From Roseateles sp049532965 (GTDB lineage: Bacteria > Pseudomonadota > Gammaproteobacteria > Burkholderiales > Burkholderiaceae_C), in assembly GCF_049532965.1 (NCBI RefSeq), contig NZ_CP186694.1, positions 1,488,001-1,552,000 on the forward strand: 64,000 nt of DNA, in the 5' to 3' direction. Every line of letters begins with the position of its first letter. Position 1 is the stretch's first letter. Positions 25,720-34,632 of the stretch are shown here, piece by piece. The notes under the pieces are model-generated. The model searched no databases. It saw nothing but the letters and a program-made list of their open reading frames with translations, and was not told the DNA's origin. Made by a program: the position numbers and the translations under genes.

Positions 25720-26929
25720 GGGCGCCCTCCTTCTCGTTCAGCGTTTCGTTGAGCGTTTTGGTCGGGGTGGCGTTCAACGGGATCGATGACAGCGATGAGC
25801 GGCTGCCGGCTGGCGGCGCGCCTGGCGCGGTCACCCGGAGGACGTCGTCCAGCGCTTCCAGGACCTCGAACACCGACAGCGCATGCGCGCAGGCATGGCC
25901 GTTGGGACATTCGGGATAGGCGCAGGGCCGGCATGGCGCGGGCTTGGCGAGCACCCGGTGACGCGTGCGGTCCGGTGGCGCCCAACGCATCGGCTCGCTG
26001 CCGCAGGACAGCACGACGCTCGGAACGCCCAGCGCCGCCGCGATGTGCGACACGCCGGTGTCGTTGCACACCAGCACGCGAGCGCCACGCAGCAGCGCGC
26101 CCAACGTCCACAGCGTCGTTTCGCCCGACAGATCGACACACGGCACGTCGAGCGCTGCCAGCATCGTTGCCAGTTGCTGCGTCAGCGGACGCTCGGCCGC
26201 CGTGCCGGTGAGCACGATCGCGTACCCACCATCGTGCAGCGCCTGGGCCACCGCGGCGAAGCGGCGCAACGGCCAGCGGCGCGAGGCGAGTTGCGCACCG
26301 GCGTGCAGGCAGGCATACGGCATGTCGCCGGCGCGCCCCGGCCAGGCGCGCAGCAGGTCGTCTTCGTCCTCGGCACGCAACGGGAACTCCAGGTGGTCCC
26401 CGTCGACCGGCAGACCGAGATGACGGCACAGCGACAGCAGGCGCTGTGTCTCGTGGCCCAGCAGCGGCCAGGGCGCGAAGCGCTCGGCATCCTGCGGCGG
26501 CGCCCAGGCCGAGCTTCCGCGGAAGCCCGCGTTCCAGCGCGCGCCCAGCATCGCGAGGAACGGATTGGTGATCTCCCCGCTGCCATGCAACTGGATCGCC
26601 AGGTCCCAGTCGCTGGCATGCATGGCGGTGAAGAAGGCGGGCAGCTCACGCACGTCGACGGGCCGCTCGGGAACGCCGGGCCAGCCCGGGAACGGGCGCC
26701 ATTCGTCGACACAGTCGAGGCGGGACAGGTACTCGCGCGCGACCGGCGTGCCCATCAGCGCGATGTGGGCCTTGGGCCAGGCGCTGCGGACCGCGCGCAG
26801 CGCCGGCACCGCGCAGATCGTGTCGCCGAGCATCAGGGCCCGCAGCACCACGATGCGACGCACCTCGCCATCGATCATCGCCGGCGGTCCTTCGGACCTG
26901 GACATTGAAGAGGGGGAAGTCACGCTCAT
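25643..26929 (-). CDS. Glycosyltransferase family 9 (heptosyltransferase-like) with C-terminal tail
   Basis: The 428-residue protein belongs to the ADP-heptose:LPS heptosyltransferase family. Visible are RRIVVLRALMLGDTICAVPA near the start (nucleotide-sugar side), LHAGAQLASRRWPLRRFAAV, and the family motif VLVCNDTGVSHIAAALGVPS with the acceptor-site Asp and His. CRPCAYPECPNGHAC may bind a metal. The last 60 residues, from about VTAPGAPPAG, are a low-complexity Ser/Thr/Asn-rich extension that overlaps the next gene by 77 bases and is not usual for the family. ATG 26929 lies 8 bases after the stop of the GT2 gene. Confidence 0.88.
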   Translation of the reverse strand: MSVTSPSSMSRSEGPPAMIDGEVRRIVVLRALMLGDTICAVPALRAVRSAWPKAHIALMGTPVAREYLSRLDCVDEWRPFPGWPGVPERPVDVRELPAFFTAMHASDWDLAIQLHGSGEITNPFLAMLGARWNAGFRGSSAWAPPQDAERFAPWPLLGHETQRLLSLCRHLGLPVDGDHLEFPLRAEDEDDLLRAWPGRAGDMPYACLHAGAQLASRRWPLRRFAAVAQALHDGGYAIVLTGTAAERPLTQQLATMLAALDVPCVDLSGETTLWTLGALLRGARVLVCNDTGVSHIAAALGVPSVVLSCGSEPMRWAPPDRTRHRVLAKPAPCRPCAYPECPNGHACAHALSVFEVLEALDDVLRVTAPGAPPAGSRSSLSSIPLNATPTKTLNETLNEKEGAHAPTPAHPDLARPRQLSLQPHAGPA

Positions 26930-26936
26930 CGCGGCC

Positions 26937-27992
26937 TCACAGGAACGGCGTCCGGAAATGCCACGCGCCACGCAGCCGCCAGTAAACCGACAGGAAAGGG
27001 ATGACCGCGGAGGTACACAGCATCTCCCATACATGCGGCAGCGCATGCGAGGTGGTCCTCAGCCGCTTGATCGTGATCCTCAGCACCAGTGCCAGCGCGA
27101 CGGCCAGCATCGCCAGCGCGGCAACGCCCTGCCCCGCGATGGCGACCAGCGGCGCGCCGAGCGTCAGCGCGACGATCGCGTAGTAGTCCCAGGGCGGCAC
27201 GGGCCGGATCCGGGATCGATAGATCTGCGGATGCTTGCGGTACAGCAGCGCATCGAAGAACACATTGCGCTGCTGCCGCAGCGACACGCCCCAGCGCTCC
27301 GGCCGCACCGGGTGCCAGACCAGCGCCTCGGCGATGCGCCCGACCGGGCCGTGATGCTGCAGCCGGAACTGGAGGTCCGAGTCCTCGCGCCACGCGCGCA
27401 GGAAACGCTCATCGAAGCCATCGATCCGCGCCAGCGTGTCGCGTCGCACGAACGCATTGGCGGTGACGAACTCGGCCGTCTCCAGCCCCCGTGTCATCAG
27501 CTCGTGATCCGTCGGTACGTGGTCGGCGGCGTCGCGGTCCAAGTCCAGCGGAGGCGGCACTCGAACCTGTCCGGCGGCAGCGACCCATTGCGGATTGGCC
27601 TGCATCGCTGCCAGGCCGCGTGCCAGCCAGTCGGCGTCGGGCATGGTGTCGTCGTCAGTGAAGGCGACCAGCGGGGCCGACGCGGCGCGCCAGCCGGTGT
27701 TGCGCGCAACGGCCGGGCCGCGTCCCTCGAGCGGGCGGCGATAGCGGATGACCGGTGCATCGGGCGTGGCGGCGATGCGCTCGACCAGCTCACGGCAGCG
27801 ATCCTCCCGGCCGTCATCGACCACGATCACCTCGAAGCGATACGGCGCCAGCGTCTGGCCGATCAGCGCGCGCAGGCAGCGTTCGAGCAGATCCGGCCGG
27901 CGATAGGTCGGCATGACCACGGAGATCTCCGGCAGCGGCGTCGCCTGGATGCCACCGGCCGGCGCGGCATGCCCCTCGAGCGCGGCGGTCAT
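26937..27992 (-). CDS. Family 2 glycosyltransferase with C-terminal membrane helices
   Basis: A 351-residue inner-membrane glycosyltransferase. The GT-A domain has ISVVMPTYRRPDLLERCLRA, FEVIVVDDGRED, the DDD donor/metal motif in LVAFTDDDTMPDADWLARGL, the GGFDE-like IDGFDERFLRAWREDSDLQF acceptor motif, and a QRNVFFDALLYRKH segment. Two hydrophobic helices follow (about residues 270-310). This suggests a glycan built on a lipid at the cytosolic face. ATG 27992 overlaps the stop of the upstream GT9 gene by four bases. Confidence 0.9.
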   Translation of the reverse strand: MTAALEGHAAPAGGIQATPLPEISVVMPTYRRPDLLERCLRALIGQTLAPYRFEVIVVDDGREDRCRELVERIAATPDAPVIRYRRPLEGRGPAVARNTGWRAASAPLVAFTDDDTMPDADWLARGLAAMQANPQWVAAAGQVRVPPPLDLDRDAADHVPTDHELMTRGLETAEFVTANAFVRRDTLARIDGFDERFLRAWREDSDLQFRLQHHGPVGRIAEALVWHPVRPERWGVSLRQQRNVFFDALLYRKHPQIYRSRIRPVPPWDYYAIVALTLGAPLVAIAGQGVAALAMLAVALALVLRITIKRLRTTSHALPHVWEMLCTSAVIPFLSVYWRLRGAWHFRTPFL

Positions 27993-29236
27993 GCGGCGGC
28001 TCCCAGTTCGTCGACACCCGCCCGCGCACGCCGTGGCATCAACGAGATCGCCGCCGTGGCGACCTCTTCGGGCGACACGCCACGCAGACAGGCGTGGTGC
28101 TGCTCCGGACAAACGCTCTTCTGGCAGAAGCGGCACGGCACGTCATGGAACAGCACCTGCGACGGCACTTGCCAAGGTGTGTGCTGAGGATTGGTCAACG
28201 CGTACAAGTCCACCACAGGCGTGCCGACGGCCGCAGCCAGGTGCACCGGTCCGCTGTTGTTCGCGATCAGCAGGTCCGCCTCGGCAATCAGCGCCGCGAG
28301 CTCCCCCAGCCCGGCCGGCGGATAGGGCAGCAGCGCGTCGCCGCCCAGCGCCTCAAGCGCTTCGCGGACCAGTTCGTCCTCGCCGGGGCCGCCACACAGC
28401 ACGATCGCAGGGCGGTCCCCCGCGGGCGAGTTCCCCGCCGCGCCGAGCGCCTGCTGAAGCAGCCGGGCCGCCATGCCGAAGCGCTCGGCGGGGTAGCGCC
28501 GCGAGGCCGCGCTCGCGCCCGGGTGCACCAGCACGAACGGCTGTCTCGGCCGCAGGCCGGCGGACGCCAGCGCGCGCCGCACGGCGACACGGTCCTGCGG
28601 CAGCACATCAAAGCGCAGACGCTCGTCCGGCGTCGAGAAGCCGACCTGGGCCACCAGGTCCAGCTGCCGCCGCACCTCATGCCGCATGCCGTCCCGCACC
28701 TCGTCGCGATCTGGAATCTCGTCGCTGAGCAATCCGTAGGCGCGTTCCCGCGCGTGGCCCAGCACCCGTGGAATACCTGCGAGGCGGCACATCGTCGCAG
28801 CGGGGAATACGCTCTGCGTGCAGACCGTGAAGAGGATCGCGGCGTCGTAGCCCTCGGCCATCAGGCGAGCGAGCATCCGGCGCTCCGGCTCACCGCGCCG
28901 GCTGCGCGCCTCGAGCCCCTCATCGGCCGCCGCCGGGAAAGCCGGGCCGTCCGGTGCCGTGGTGGCGAGCGCGTCCAGAGCCGACGCGCCGACCTTCATC
29001 CACGGCGCATGGAAGCCGACGATGTCGTCGACCTCCGGCAGATGCGGCGCCAGCGCCTTCATCGATGGCGCGGCGAGCAGCGTGAGATGCGCCTCCGGCA
29101 GCGACTCGCGCACCGCCGCGATGGCCGGTGTCGTCATCAGCACGTCGCCCAGGTTGTCCAGCCGGACCAGCAGCACCCGCCGTGCGCCGCGCCAACGCTG
29201 CACCCGTTCGAGATCCACCGCGGGCACGGCCCTCAT
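27989..29236 (-). CDS. Glycosyltransferase family 9 (heptosyltransferase-like)
   Basis: The 415-residue protein is a second heptosyltransferase-family member in the operon. It shows RRVLLVRLDNLGDVLMTTPA at the N-terminus, FVLVHPGASAASRRYPAERF for the donor-site loop, and LLIANNSGPVHLAAAVGTPV, the conserved Asn-Ser-Gly-x-x-His segment near the C-terminus. A Cys-rich motif (CRFCQKSVCPEQHHACL) just before the end is shared with several uncharacterised GT9 enzymes. A loop of about 40 residues after VDDIVGFHAPWMK is longer than usual. The gene overlaps both neighbours by four bases. Confidence 0.9.
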   Translation of the reverse strand: MRAVPAVDLERVQRWRGARRVLLVRLDNLGDVLMTTPAIAAVRESLPEAHLTLLAAPSMKALAPHLPEVDDIVGFHAPWMKVGASALDALATTAPDGPAFPAAADEGLEARSRRGEPERRMLARLMAEGYDAAILFTVCTQSVFPAATMCRLAGIPRVLGHARERAYGLLSDEIPDRDEVRDGMRHEVRRQLDLVAQVGFSTPDERLRFDVLPQDRVAVRRALASAGLRPRQPFVLVHPGASAASRRYPAERFGMAARLLQQALGAAGNSPAGDRPAIVLCGGPGEDELVREALEALGGDALLPYPPAGLGELAALIAEADLLIANNSGPVHLAAAVGTPVVDLYALTNPQHTPWQVPSQVLFHDVPCRFCQKSVCPEQHHACLRGVSPEEVATAAISLMPRRARAGVDELGAAA

Positions 29237-30672
29237 CCCTTCGCCCCCGACGTCTGCCGCGGCATGGCCACCACGTCGCCGCGGCCGGCCTCCTCGGCGC
29301 CGGCCGTCGCCGTGCGTGCCGCCAGGTGCGGCCGCGACACATGCCGCAGCGGGACGCCCGCCGCCTCGGCCGCATCGCCGTCGACAGCCGGTTCCAGCAG
29401 GCGGATCGGCTGCGCGCCGAGCATCGCCCGCTTGGCCGCGACCTGCGCATAGATCCCCGCCAGCTTGAAGGCAACGCCGTCCCAGGTGAACTCGCGCTGC
29501 ACGCGCTGCAGGCCGGCCCGCCCCATGAGGCGGCCGATCTCCGGATGCCGGCGCAGGTCGTCCAGGCGCAAGGCCAGGGTTTCCGGATCCTGCGCGGGCA
29601 CCAGGTAGCCGGTGAGGCCATCCACCACCGTGTGCTGGATGCCGCCGACCGCGGCACCGATCACCGGCGTCGCGCAGGCCATGGCCTCCAGCGGCGTGAT
29701 GCCGAAGGGCTCGTACCACGGTGTCGTCACGAACACATCCGCCGCGCGGTAGTAATCGCGCAACTGGTCCCGGTCGCGCCGCCCGACGAAGGTGACGCGC
29801 GCCTCGACGCCCGCCTCCTGCGCGATGCGGCGCAGGCGGCCGATCTCCGGCGTGCGTGTCTCGTCCGGCACCGTCGATTCGCCGCCGACCACCAGCAGCC
29901 GCCACGGACGGCGCTCGGGCAGGCGGTGCAGATGCGCCACCGCGCGGATCACGTTGTCGACGCCCTTGCGCGGCACCAGCCGGCCGAGCTGCAGGACGAT
30001 GAACTCGTCCTCCGGCAGGTGCAGCTTGCGCCTGGCCTGCAGCTTGTCGCCGGGGCCGAACTCGTCGAGGTCCACGCCACACGGCACCTGGGCGATGCGA
30101 TCAGCCGGCGCGCCGTAATGCTCGATCAGGTCGGCGGCGTCCTGCGGGCACTCGGCGACGATGCAGTCGGCCTCGCGGGCGATGCGACGCTCCAGTTCGA
30201 TGCGTTCCGGCGGGAACTTGTCCGCTTCCTTCTGATGCAGCCTGCGCACCGCCCCGAGCGCGTGGAAGGTCTGCACCAGCGGCAGGTTGAGCTGGCGTTG
30301 CAGACGCAGGCCCACCACGCCGGACATGAAGAAGTTCGCATGCACCGCGTCGTAGCGCAGGCTGCGCCGCATCAGCCGCAGCGCGGCGGTCCCGAACGCG
30401 CGCATGTGCGGCAGCAGCTGTTCCTTCGGCACGAACTCCGGCGGACCCGCGTCGATGTGCAGCACGCGCACGCCGGGCCGCATGTCCACAGCCGTGGGCA
30501 ATGCACGTTGATCGCGGCGCGTCAGCACGTCGACGTGATGGCCGCGTCGCGCCAGCGCCGCCGCCACATGCGCCACGTAGACGTTCTGACCACCGGCGTC
30601 GACGCCGCCCTGCTGGGCCAGCGGCGAGGCGTGCTCGCTGATCAGCGCGACTCTCAAGGGGGCTTCGATCAT
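29233..30672 (-). CDS. Family 4 glycosyltransferase
   Basis: This 479-residue retaining GT-B enzyme has the GGVDAGGQNVYVAHVAAAL acceptor loop, VHANFFMSGVVGLRLQ, CGVDLDEFGPGD, LQLGRLVPRKGVDNVIRAV, and the E-x7-E catalytic motif in YEPFGITPLEAMACATPVIG. The pattern resembles sucrose-phosphate-synthase-like/MshA GT4 members. The last 65 residues form an Ala/Arg-rich tail. ATG 30672 has GGAG 5 bases upstream. The donor is not predictable; the operon offers UDP-xylose and ADP-heptose precursors. Confidence 0.9.
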   Translation of the reverse strand: MIEAPLRVALISEHASPLAQQGGVDAGGQNVYVAHVAAALARRGHHVDVLTRRDQRALPTAVDMRPGVRVLHIDAGPPEFVPKEQLLPHMRAFGTAALRLMRRSLRYDAVHANFFMSGVVGLRLQRQLNLPLVQTFHALGAVRRLHQKEADKFPPERIELERRIAREADCIVAECPQDAADLIEHYGAPADRIAQVPCGVDLDEFGPGDKLQARRKLHLPEDEFIVLQLGRLVPRKGVDNVIRAVAHLHRLPERRPWRLLVVGGESTVPDETRTPEIGRLRRIAQEAGVEARVTFVGRRDRDQLRDYYRAADVFVTTPWYEPFGITPLEAMACATPVIGAAVGGIQHTVVDGLTGYLVPAQDPETLALRLDDLRRHPEIGRLMGRAGLQRVQREFTWDGVAFKLAGIYAQVAAKRAMLGAQPIRLLEPAVDGDAAEAAGVPLRHVSRPHLAARTATAGAEEAGRGDVVAMPRQTSGAKG

Positions 30673-30751
30673 GACTGCTCCATCTGTCCCGGGATGCGTG
30701 TTGAAAGGCAAACGACATGCCGTTTGCGCGCGGCCTGCGCGGACTGCGTGT

Positions 30752-32002
30752 TCATCGGGCCTTCCGGCCACCGGATGCACCGTGTCCACCGGACGCGACA
30801 CGCGGCACGCGAGCGACTGCCAGGCTCGTTGCGCCCGTCTGCGTCGGCCGCGCCAGGAGGCGCATGCGCTCGGCCAGCCGTTCCAGCGATCGGTCCAACC
30901 GGTGATGACGCTCCATCCGCGCGCGCGCCGCCTGCCCCATGCGGCGCCGCAGGTCATGCAGCGTGAGCATCTGATGCATGCGGCCGGCCAGGTCCTCGTA
31001 ATCGCGCGCCGCCACGAGCCATCCGGTGCCGCCGTGCTCGACGATCTCGGGGACGCCGCCCACGCGCGTGGCCACGACCGGCAGCCCGCAGGCCATGCCT
31101 TCCATCAGCGCCAGCGGCATCGCCTCGGAGTTGGAGCTCGACACCAGCAGGTCAAGGTCGTGGAAGACCGGTCGCACGTCGTCGACGCCGCCATGCAGGT
31201 GCAGGCGCGCGGCCAGGCCCATGCGCTCGACGCTCTCGCGCAGCTGCGTCTTCATCGGGCCCTCGCCCACCAGCACGAAGTGCACGTCCGGCAGACGTTG
31301 CAGCAACAGCGCCGCGGCGCGGACGAAGACCTCCGGCGCCTTCTCCGGCGAGAGCCGTCCGACAAAGCCGACCAGCAGCGCCTCATCGCCAAGGCCCAGC
31401 GCCGCGCGCAGGCCGTCGGCCGGCCGGGGGCCCGGCTGGAACTCGTCGACATCGACGCCATTGGGCTCCAGGCTCAGGCGGTCCCGGTCCACGCCCAGGC
31501 CGAGCGCGTGGTAGTAGCTCTGCCGGCACACGACGCTGAGGTGGCTGCCCACCATCCGATGCACCTCGAGGTCGGGCAGGATCACCTGGCGGCCGTGCAC
31601 CGTCGTCATGACCGGCACGCCGGCCAGCCTGGCCGCGAGCCCGCCCAGCAGGTGGGCATTGGGCAGGTGCGCATGGACCAGGTCGACGCGCTCCGCGGCG
31701 ATCAGGGCCGCCACCATCTGGATCGACGCCCAGGGCGGATCCTCGGGCATGGCGACGATGCCGATCTCCGCGCCTGCGGCGCGGATGCGCTCGGCGAAGG
31801 CGCCCTCCGACGGGCAGAGCACGGTGAAGCGGAAACCGCCTGTGCGGCCCAGCCCGGCGACCAGCCGTTCCACACAACGCTCCATGCCGCCGACGATGCC
31901 GTTGCCGACGACCTGCAGCACATGGATCGGCTCGGCCGAGGGGGCGAGCGACGAGGGAGCGGGCGGTACCGAGCGCAACGGGCTGTCCGGGGCAATGTCC
32001 AT
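30752..32002 (-). CDS. Family 4 glycosyltransferase
   Basis: A 416-residue GT-B enzyme. Motifs are HVLQVVGNGIVGGMERCVER, VDLVHAHLPNAHLLGGLAAR, TVHGRQVILPD, EPNGVDVDEFQPGPRP, VGFVGRLSPEKAPEVFVRAA, and the catalytic SSSNSEAMPLALMEGMACGL stretch followed by PVVATRVGGVPEIV. It begins with an Ala/Pro/Ser-rich leader of about 24 residues. ATG 32002 lacks a strong ribosome site; longer starts would overlap the amidohydrolase and give low-quality protein, so this start is provisional. It lies 79 bases upstream of the next GT4 gene. Confidence 0.88.
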   Translation of the reverse strand: MDIAPDSPLRSVPPAPSSLAPSAEPIHVLQVVGNGIVGGMERCVERLVAGLGRTGGFRFTVLCPSEGAFAERIRAAGAEIGIVAMPEDPPWASIQMVAALIAAERVDLVHAHLPNAHLLGGLAARLAGVPVMTTVHGRQVILPDLEVHRMVGSHLSVVCRQSYYHALGLGVDRDRLSLEPNGVDVDEFQPGPRPADGLRAALGLGDEALLVGFVGRLSPEKAPEVFVRAAALLLQRLPDVHFVLVGEGPMKTQLRESVERMGLAARLHLHGGVDDVRPVFHDLDLLVSSSNSEAMPLALMEGMACGLPVVATRVGGVPEIVEHGGTGWLVAARDYEDLAGRMHQMLTLHDLRRRMGQAARARMERHHRLDRSLERLAERMRLLARPTQTGATSLAVARVPRVASGGHGASGGRKAR

Positions 32003-32069
32003 GGTGAGTGCGGGTGGGTGGATGAACGCCGCGCAGTCAAGCGCGGCGGGCGATGAGCAACAGCGAGGT

Positions 32070-33071
32070 TCAGCAGCAGATCGGCCGCCAGGGGCGTGGG
32101 GCGTAATCGCCCCCGCCTCCCGAGCCGGTTCCGGAGGCGCCGGCAAGCAGGCCGGCATGGGGCCGTGCGGGATCCGCTGACGCGCCCAGCCCGGTTCGGG
32201 CGTGCTCGGCGTGCATCGCGGCCGATGCCTTCGCACGCGCGTCCGATGCGGCCGTCATCGCCTCGTCGCCCAGGCCCAGCCACGCCGCGGCGGTGCCGCT
32301 CCACAGGCGCTGTCGGGTATCCGCGCCGAGATCGAGCTCGTCCATCAGATCCGCCACCCACTGCTTGCGCTCGCGCACGTGCGCGCCGGAGCACGGCAGG
32401 AAGCAGTCGCTGCCGAACTGGAGCGAACCGGCGCCGAGCACGTCCAGCATCCGGGCCAGCACCTCGCGGCGATAAGGCGGCGGCGGGCCGAAGGAGATAT
32501 CCAGGCGGAACTGGGCCCGCTCATGCGGCACGCCATGGATGCGATCGATCAGCGCGACGGCGAGCGCCTCGTCGGTCCAGGGCCAGCCCATGTGCGCCAG
32601 CGCCACCCGCGTGCGCGGATGGTCGCGAAGCGCCTCGAAATAGGTGGGCCGGCAGAAGCGGCCGGATCGCCCGTCGATGAAGATGCCGCTGTGGAAGAGC
32701 AAGGGCAGCGCGTGCTCGTTGGCGACGGAGAACACCGGCTGCACGCGCTCCTCGTACGGATACCAGCCGGTGGGCACCATCTTGCAGCCGCGCAGCCCCA
32801 GTTCCTCGATGGCGTATCGCAGGTCGTCGGGCGCATCGGGATGACGCGGATCGACGACGGCGAATCCGATCAGCCGGTCCGGATGCTGGCGCACCAGCGC
32901 CGCCAGGTGCTGGTTGCCCCGGCGCAAGGAGGCCGCGTCGTCCAGCGAGTAGCCGTCGCCGAGGAACGGCGCCAGCAGCACGCCGACGTCGATGCCCGCC
33001 TCGTCCAGCGTGCGCAGCACATCGTCGGTCGTCTCTCGGCCGGTGCAATGCAGGTGGGCGTCGATGATCAT
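32070..33071 (-). CDS. Amidohydrolase-family TIM-barrel metal hydrolase
   Basis: The 333-residue protein opens with MIIDAHLHC, the HxH metal motif of the amidohydrolase-2 family. Further ligands are visible as His in LLFHSGIFID and LAHMGWPW, and a late Asp in QFGSDCFLP. The metal site thus looks intact. Known relatives include decarboxylases and lactonases acting on small acids. Residues from about 285 onward (ASDARAKASAAMHAEHAR and a Gly-rich end) are an extra tail. It is embedded between glycosyltransferase genes and ends 67 bases before the next start. Its role in glycan synthesis is unclear: it could trim an N-acyl or decarboxylate a uronate-type donor. Confidence 0.82.
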   Translation of the reverse strand: MIIDAHLHCTGRETTDDVLRTLDEAGIDVGVLLAPFLGDGYSLDDAASLRRGNQHLAALVRQHPDRLIGFAVVDPRHPDAPDDLRYAIEELGLRGCKMVPTGWYPYEERVQPVFSVANEHALPLLFHSGIFIDGRSGRFCRPTYFEALRDHPRTRVALAHMGWPWTDEALAVALIDRIHGVPHERAQFRLDISFGPPPPYRREVLARMLDVLGAGSLQFGSDCFLPCSGAHVRERKQWVADLMDELDLGADTRQRLWSGTAAAWLGLGDEAMTAASDARAKASAAMHAEHARTGLGASADPARPHAGLLAGASGTGSGGGGDYAPRPWRPICC

Positions 33072-33080
33072 GGGGCCGCC

Positions 33081-34265
33081 TCAGGCCGCGCGCAGCGCGT
33101 CGCCGATCACGCGGGCATCCACCCGCGCCGGATGGGTGACCTCGGCCAGCCAGTCGCGCACCCGGCGGGCGCCCGCGTCCCACGAGCTGGCGGCCACGAC
33201 GCTCGCCGCGCTGCCGTGCCAGTACTCGCGCGACGCGGCGTCCTCCTCGATCACTTCCTCACAGGCGGCCACGAAGGACGGCGCATCCGTGCCGATGCGG
33301 ACCACGTCGCCGTACAGGCCTACGACGTCGCGCACCGGCGTGCTGACGACCGGCTTGCCGCCGGCCAGGTATTCCAGTGTCTTGGTCGGACTGATGAAGC
33401 GCGTCGAGTCATTGAGCGCGAACGGCATCAGGCACAGGTCCCAGCCAGCGAGCAGGTGCGGCAGCAGGTCGTACGGCTGCATGCCCAGCCAATGGATGTT
33501 GGGCCGGCGCGGCAGGTCCTGTTCCGAGATCTTCACCACGGGGCCGACCATGACCAGTTGCCATTGCGGCCTGGCATCGGCGATCGCCGCGACCAGATCG
33601 AGGTCCATGCGTTCGTCGATGACGCCGAAGAAGCCGAGCTTCGGACCGGGGATGCCGCCCTGCAGTGCGCGCGCGCGTGCGGCCATCGGATGGTCCGGAC
33701 CGGCCCGTGGCGGCGCGAAGTGCGCGGCGTCGACCGCGCTGGGCAGGCAGTACAGATGCGGGTGCTGGCCCTGCCGTGCCTCGTACAACGCCGGCCCGCC
33801 GCACAGCACCAGGTCGGCGGCCGCCATCAGCGCGGCCTCGCGCTGGCGCAGCTGCGCAGGTGCGTTCCGGAATGCCGACAGCTCGTCCATGCAGTCGTAG
33901 ACCAGCGCGCGCGGCTGCATGCCGGCGATGAATGGCAGCGCCATTGGCGTGTAGAGCCAGACCAGGTAATCGCGGACCTCCCGCTGGGCGAGCTCCCGCT
34001 CCAGCACTGGCAGCGTCAGCGGCAGGTGGGCGTCGTCGAAGCCCGGCGCGGCGACCGGCGTGAACGGCACCATCAACTCGATCGCCCCGTCGGGTCCGAC
34101 CCGGCGGCTCTCCACGCGTGGCGGCCCGGCGGGATCGTGCACCGGCTCCTCGATGAAGATGACGCGGTAATCGGCGGCAAGCCGCGACATCAGGTGCTGC
34201 GGGCGCTGAAACACGAAGTCCCAGCGCAGATGCGAGAACACGAGGAGGTGGGGCGGGTATGGCAT
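33081..34265 (-). CDS. Glycosyltransferase, GT-B (family 1/4-like), first gene of minus-strand operon
   Basis: This 394-residue protein shows the pattern of glycosyltransferases that precede UDP-sugar mutase domains in exopolysaccharide loci: PHLLVFSHLRWDFVFQRPQH at the start, YDCMDELSAFRNAP, LYCLPSAVDAAHFAPP, KLGFFGVIDERMDLDLVAA, WLGMQPYDLLPHLLAGWDLC and a KTLEYLAGGKPVVSTPV donor-site motif. The start is ATG 34265 with a weak ribosome site. It lies nine bases upstream of the amidohydrolase gene. Transcription of the whole operon would start in the 367-base gap that separates it from the divergent ABC exporter gene. Confidence 0.87.
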   Translation of the reverse strand: MPYPPHLLVFSHLRWDFVFQRPQHLMSRLAADYRVIFIEEPVHDPAGPPRVESRRVGPDGAIELMVPFTPVAAPGFDDAHLPLTLPVLERELAQREVRDYLVWLYTPMALPFIAGMQPRALVYDCMDELSAFRNAPAQLRQREAALMAAADLVLCGGPALYEARQGQHPHLYCLPSAVDAAHFAPPRAGPDHPMAARARALQGGIPGPKLGFFGVIDERMDLDLVAAIADARPQWQLVMVGPVVKISEQDLPRRPNIHWLGMQPYDLLPHLLAGWDLCLMPFALNDSTRFISPTKTLEYLAGGKPVVSTPVRDVVGLYGDVVRIGTDAPSFVAACEEVIEEDAASREYWHGSAASVVAASSWDAGARRVRDWLAEVTHPARVDARVIGDALRAA

Positions 34266-34632
34266 GGAGGGTCTCGTCAGCTGTTCGTGAGGTTCGGGTT
34301 GGCAAGCCCCAATCCCAAGGTGTTTCCGTACAGCGCTCCAAATGCCGAAGCAGTACCGCAGTCGCTGGTTCACGGGACGATGGCGGGTTGTTGTTCGCTG
34401 GCGAGAAGCGCTTCGCATCGCGCTTGCCAGAGCTGCTTTTGCAGAAGCGCTTGCAGCGTCGTGTGCACGCGGAATTGCCGATGGATACGGGGATGTCAGG
34501 CTGATCGCGCCCGGATCAGGCCCTGATCGATCGATGGAGGTCCCTGGGACGCTCCTGTAAGCGTCTTCGCGTACCGATGCCGTAGCGCAAGCCTGGGCGT
34601 GTCCGGGCATCCCGCTTGCGAAGAGGCCTTCG
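34266..34632. other. 367-bp divergent intergenic region
   Basis: No gene is visible. It must hold the promoters of the minus-strand glycosyltransferase operon and of the ABC exporter-carbamoyltransferase pair. AGAAGCGCTT occurs twice (34404 and 34443). GATCAGG-C-CCTGATC at 34514-34528 is a perfect palindrome with a one-base centre and is a candidate operator. I see no convincing -35/-10 pair. Confidence 0.4.

Noticed and set aside
30673..30751. Possible small gene between two GT4 genes
   Set aside because: Only 79 bases, with no start and ribosome site giving a plausible peptide.
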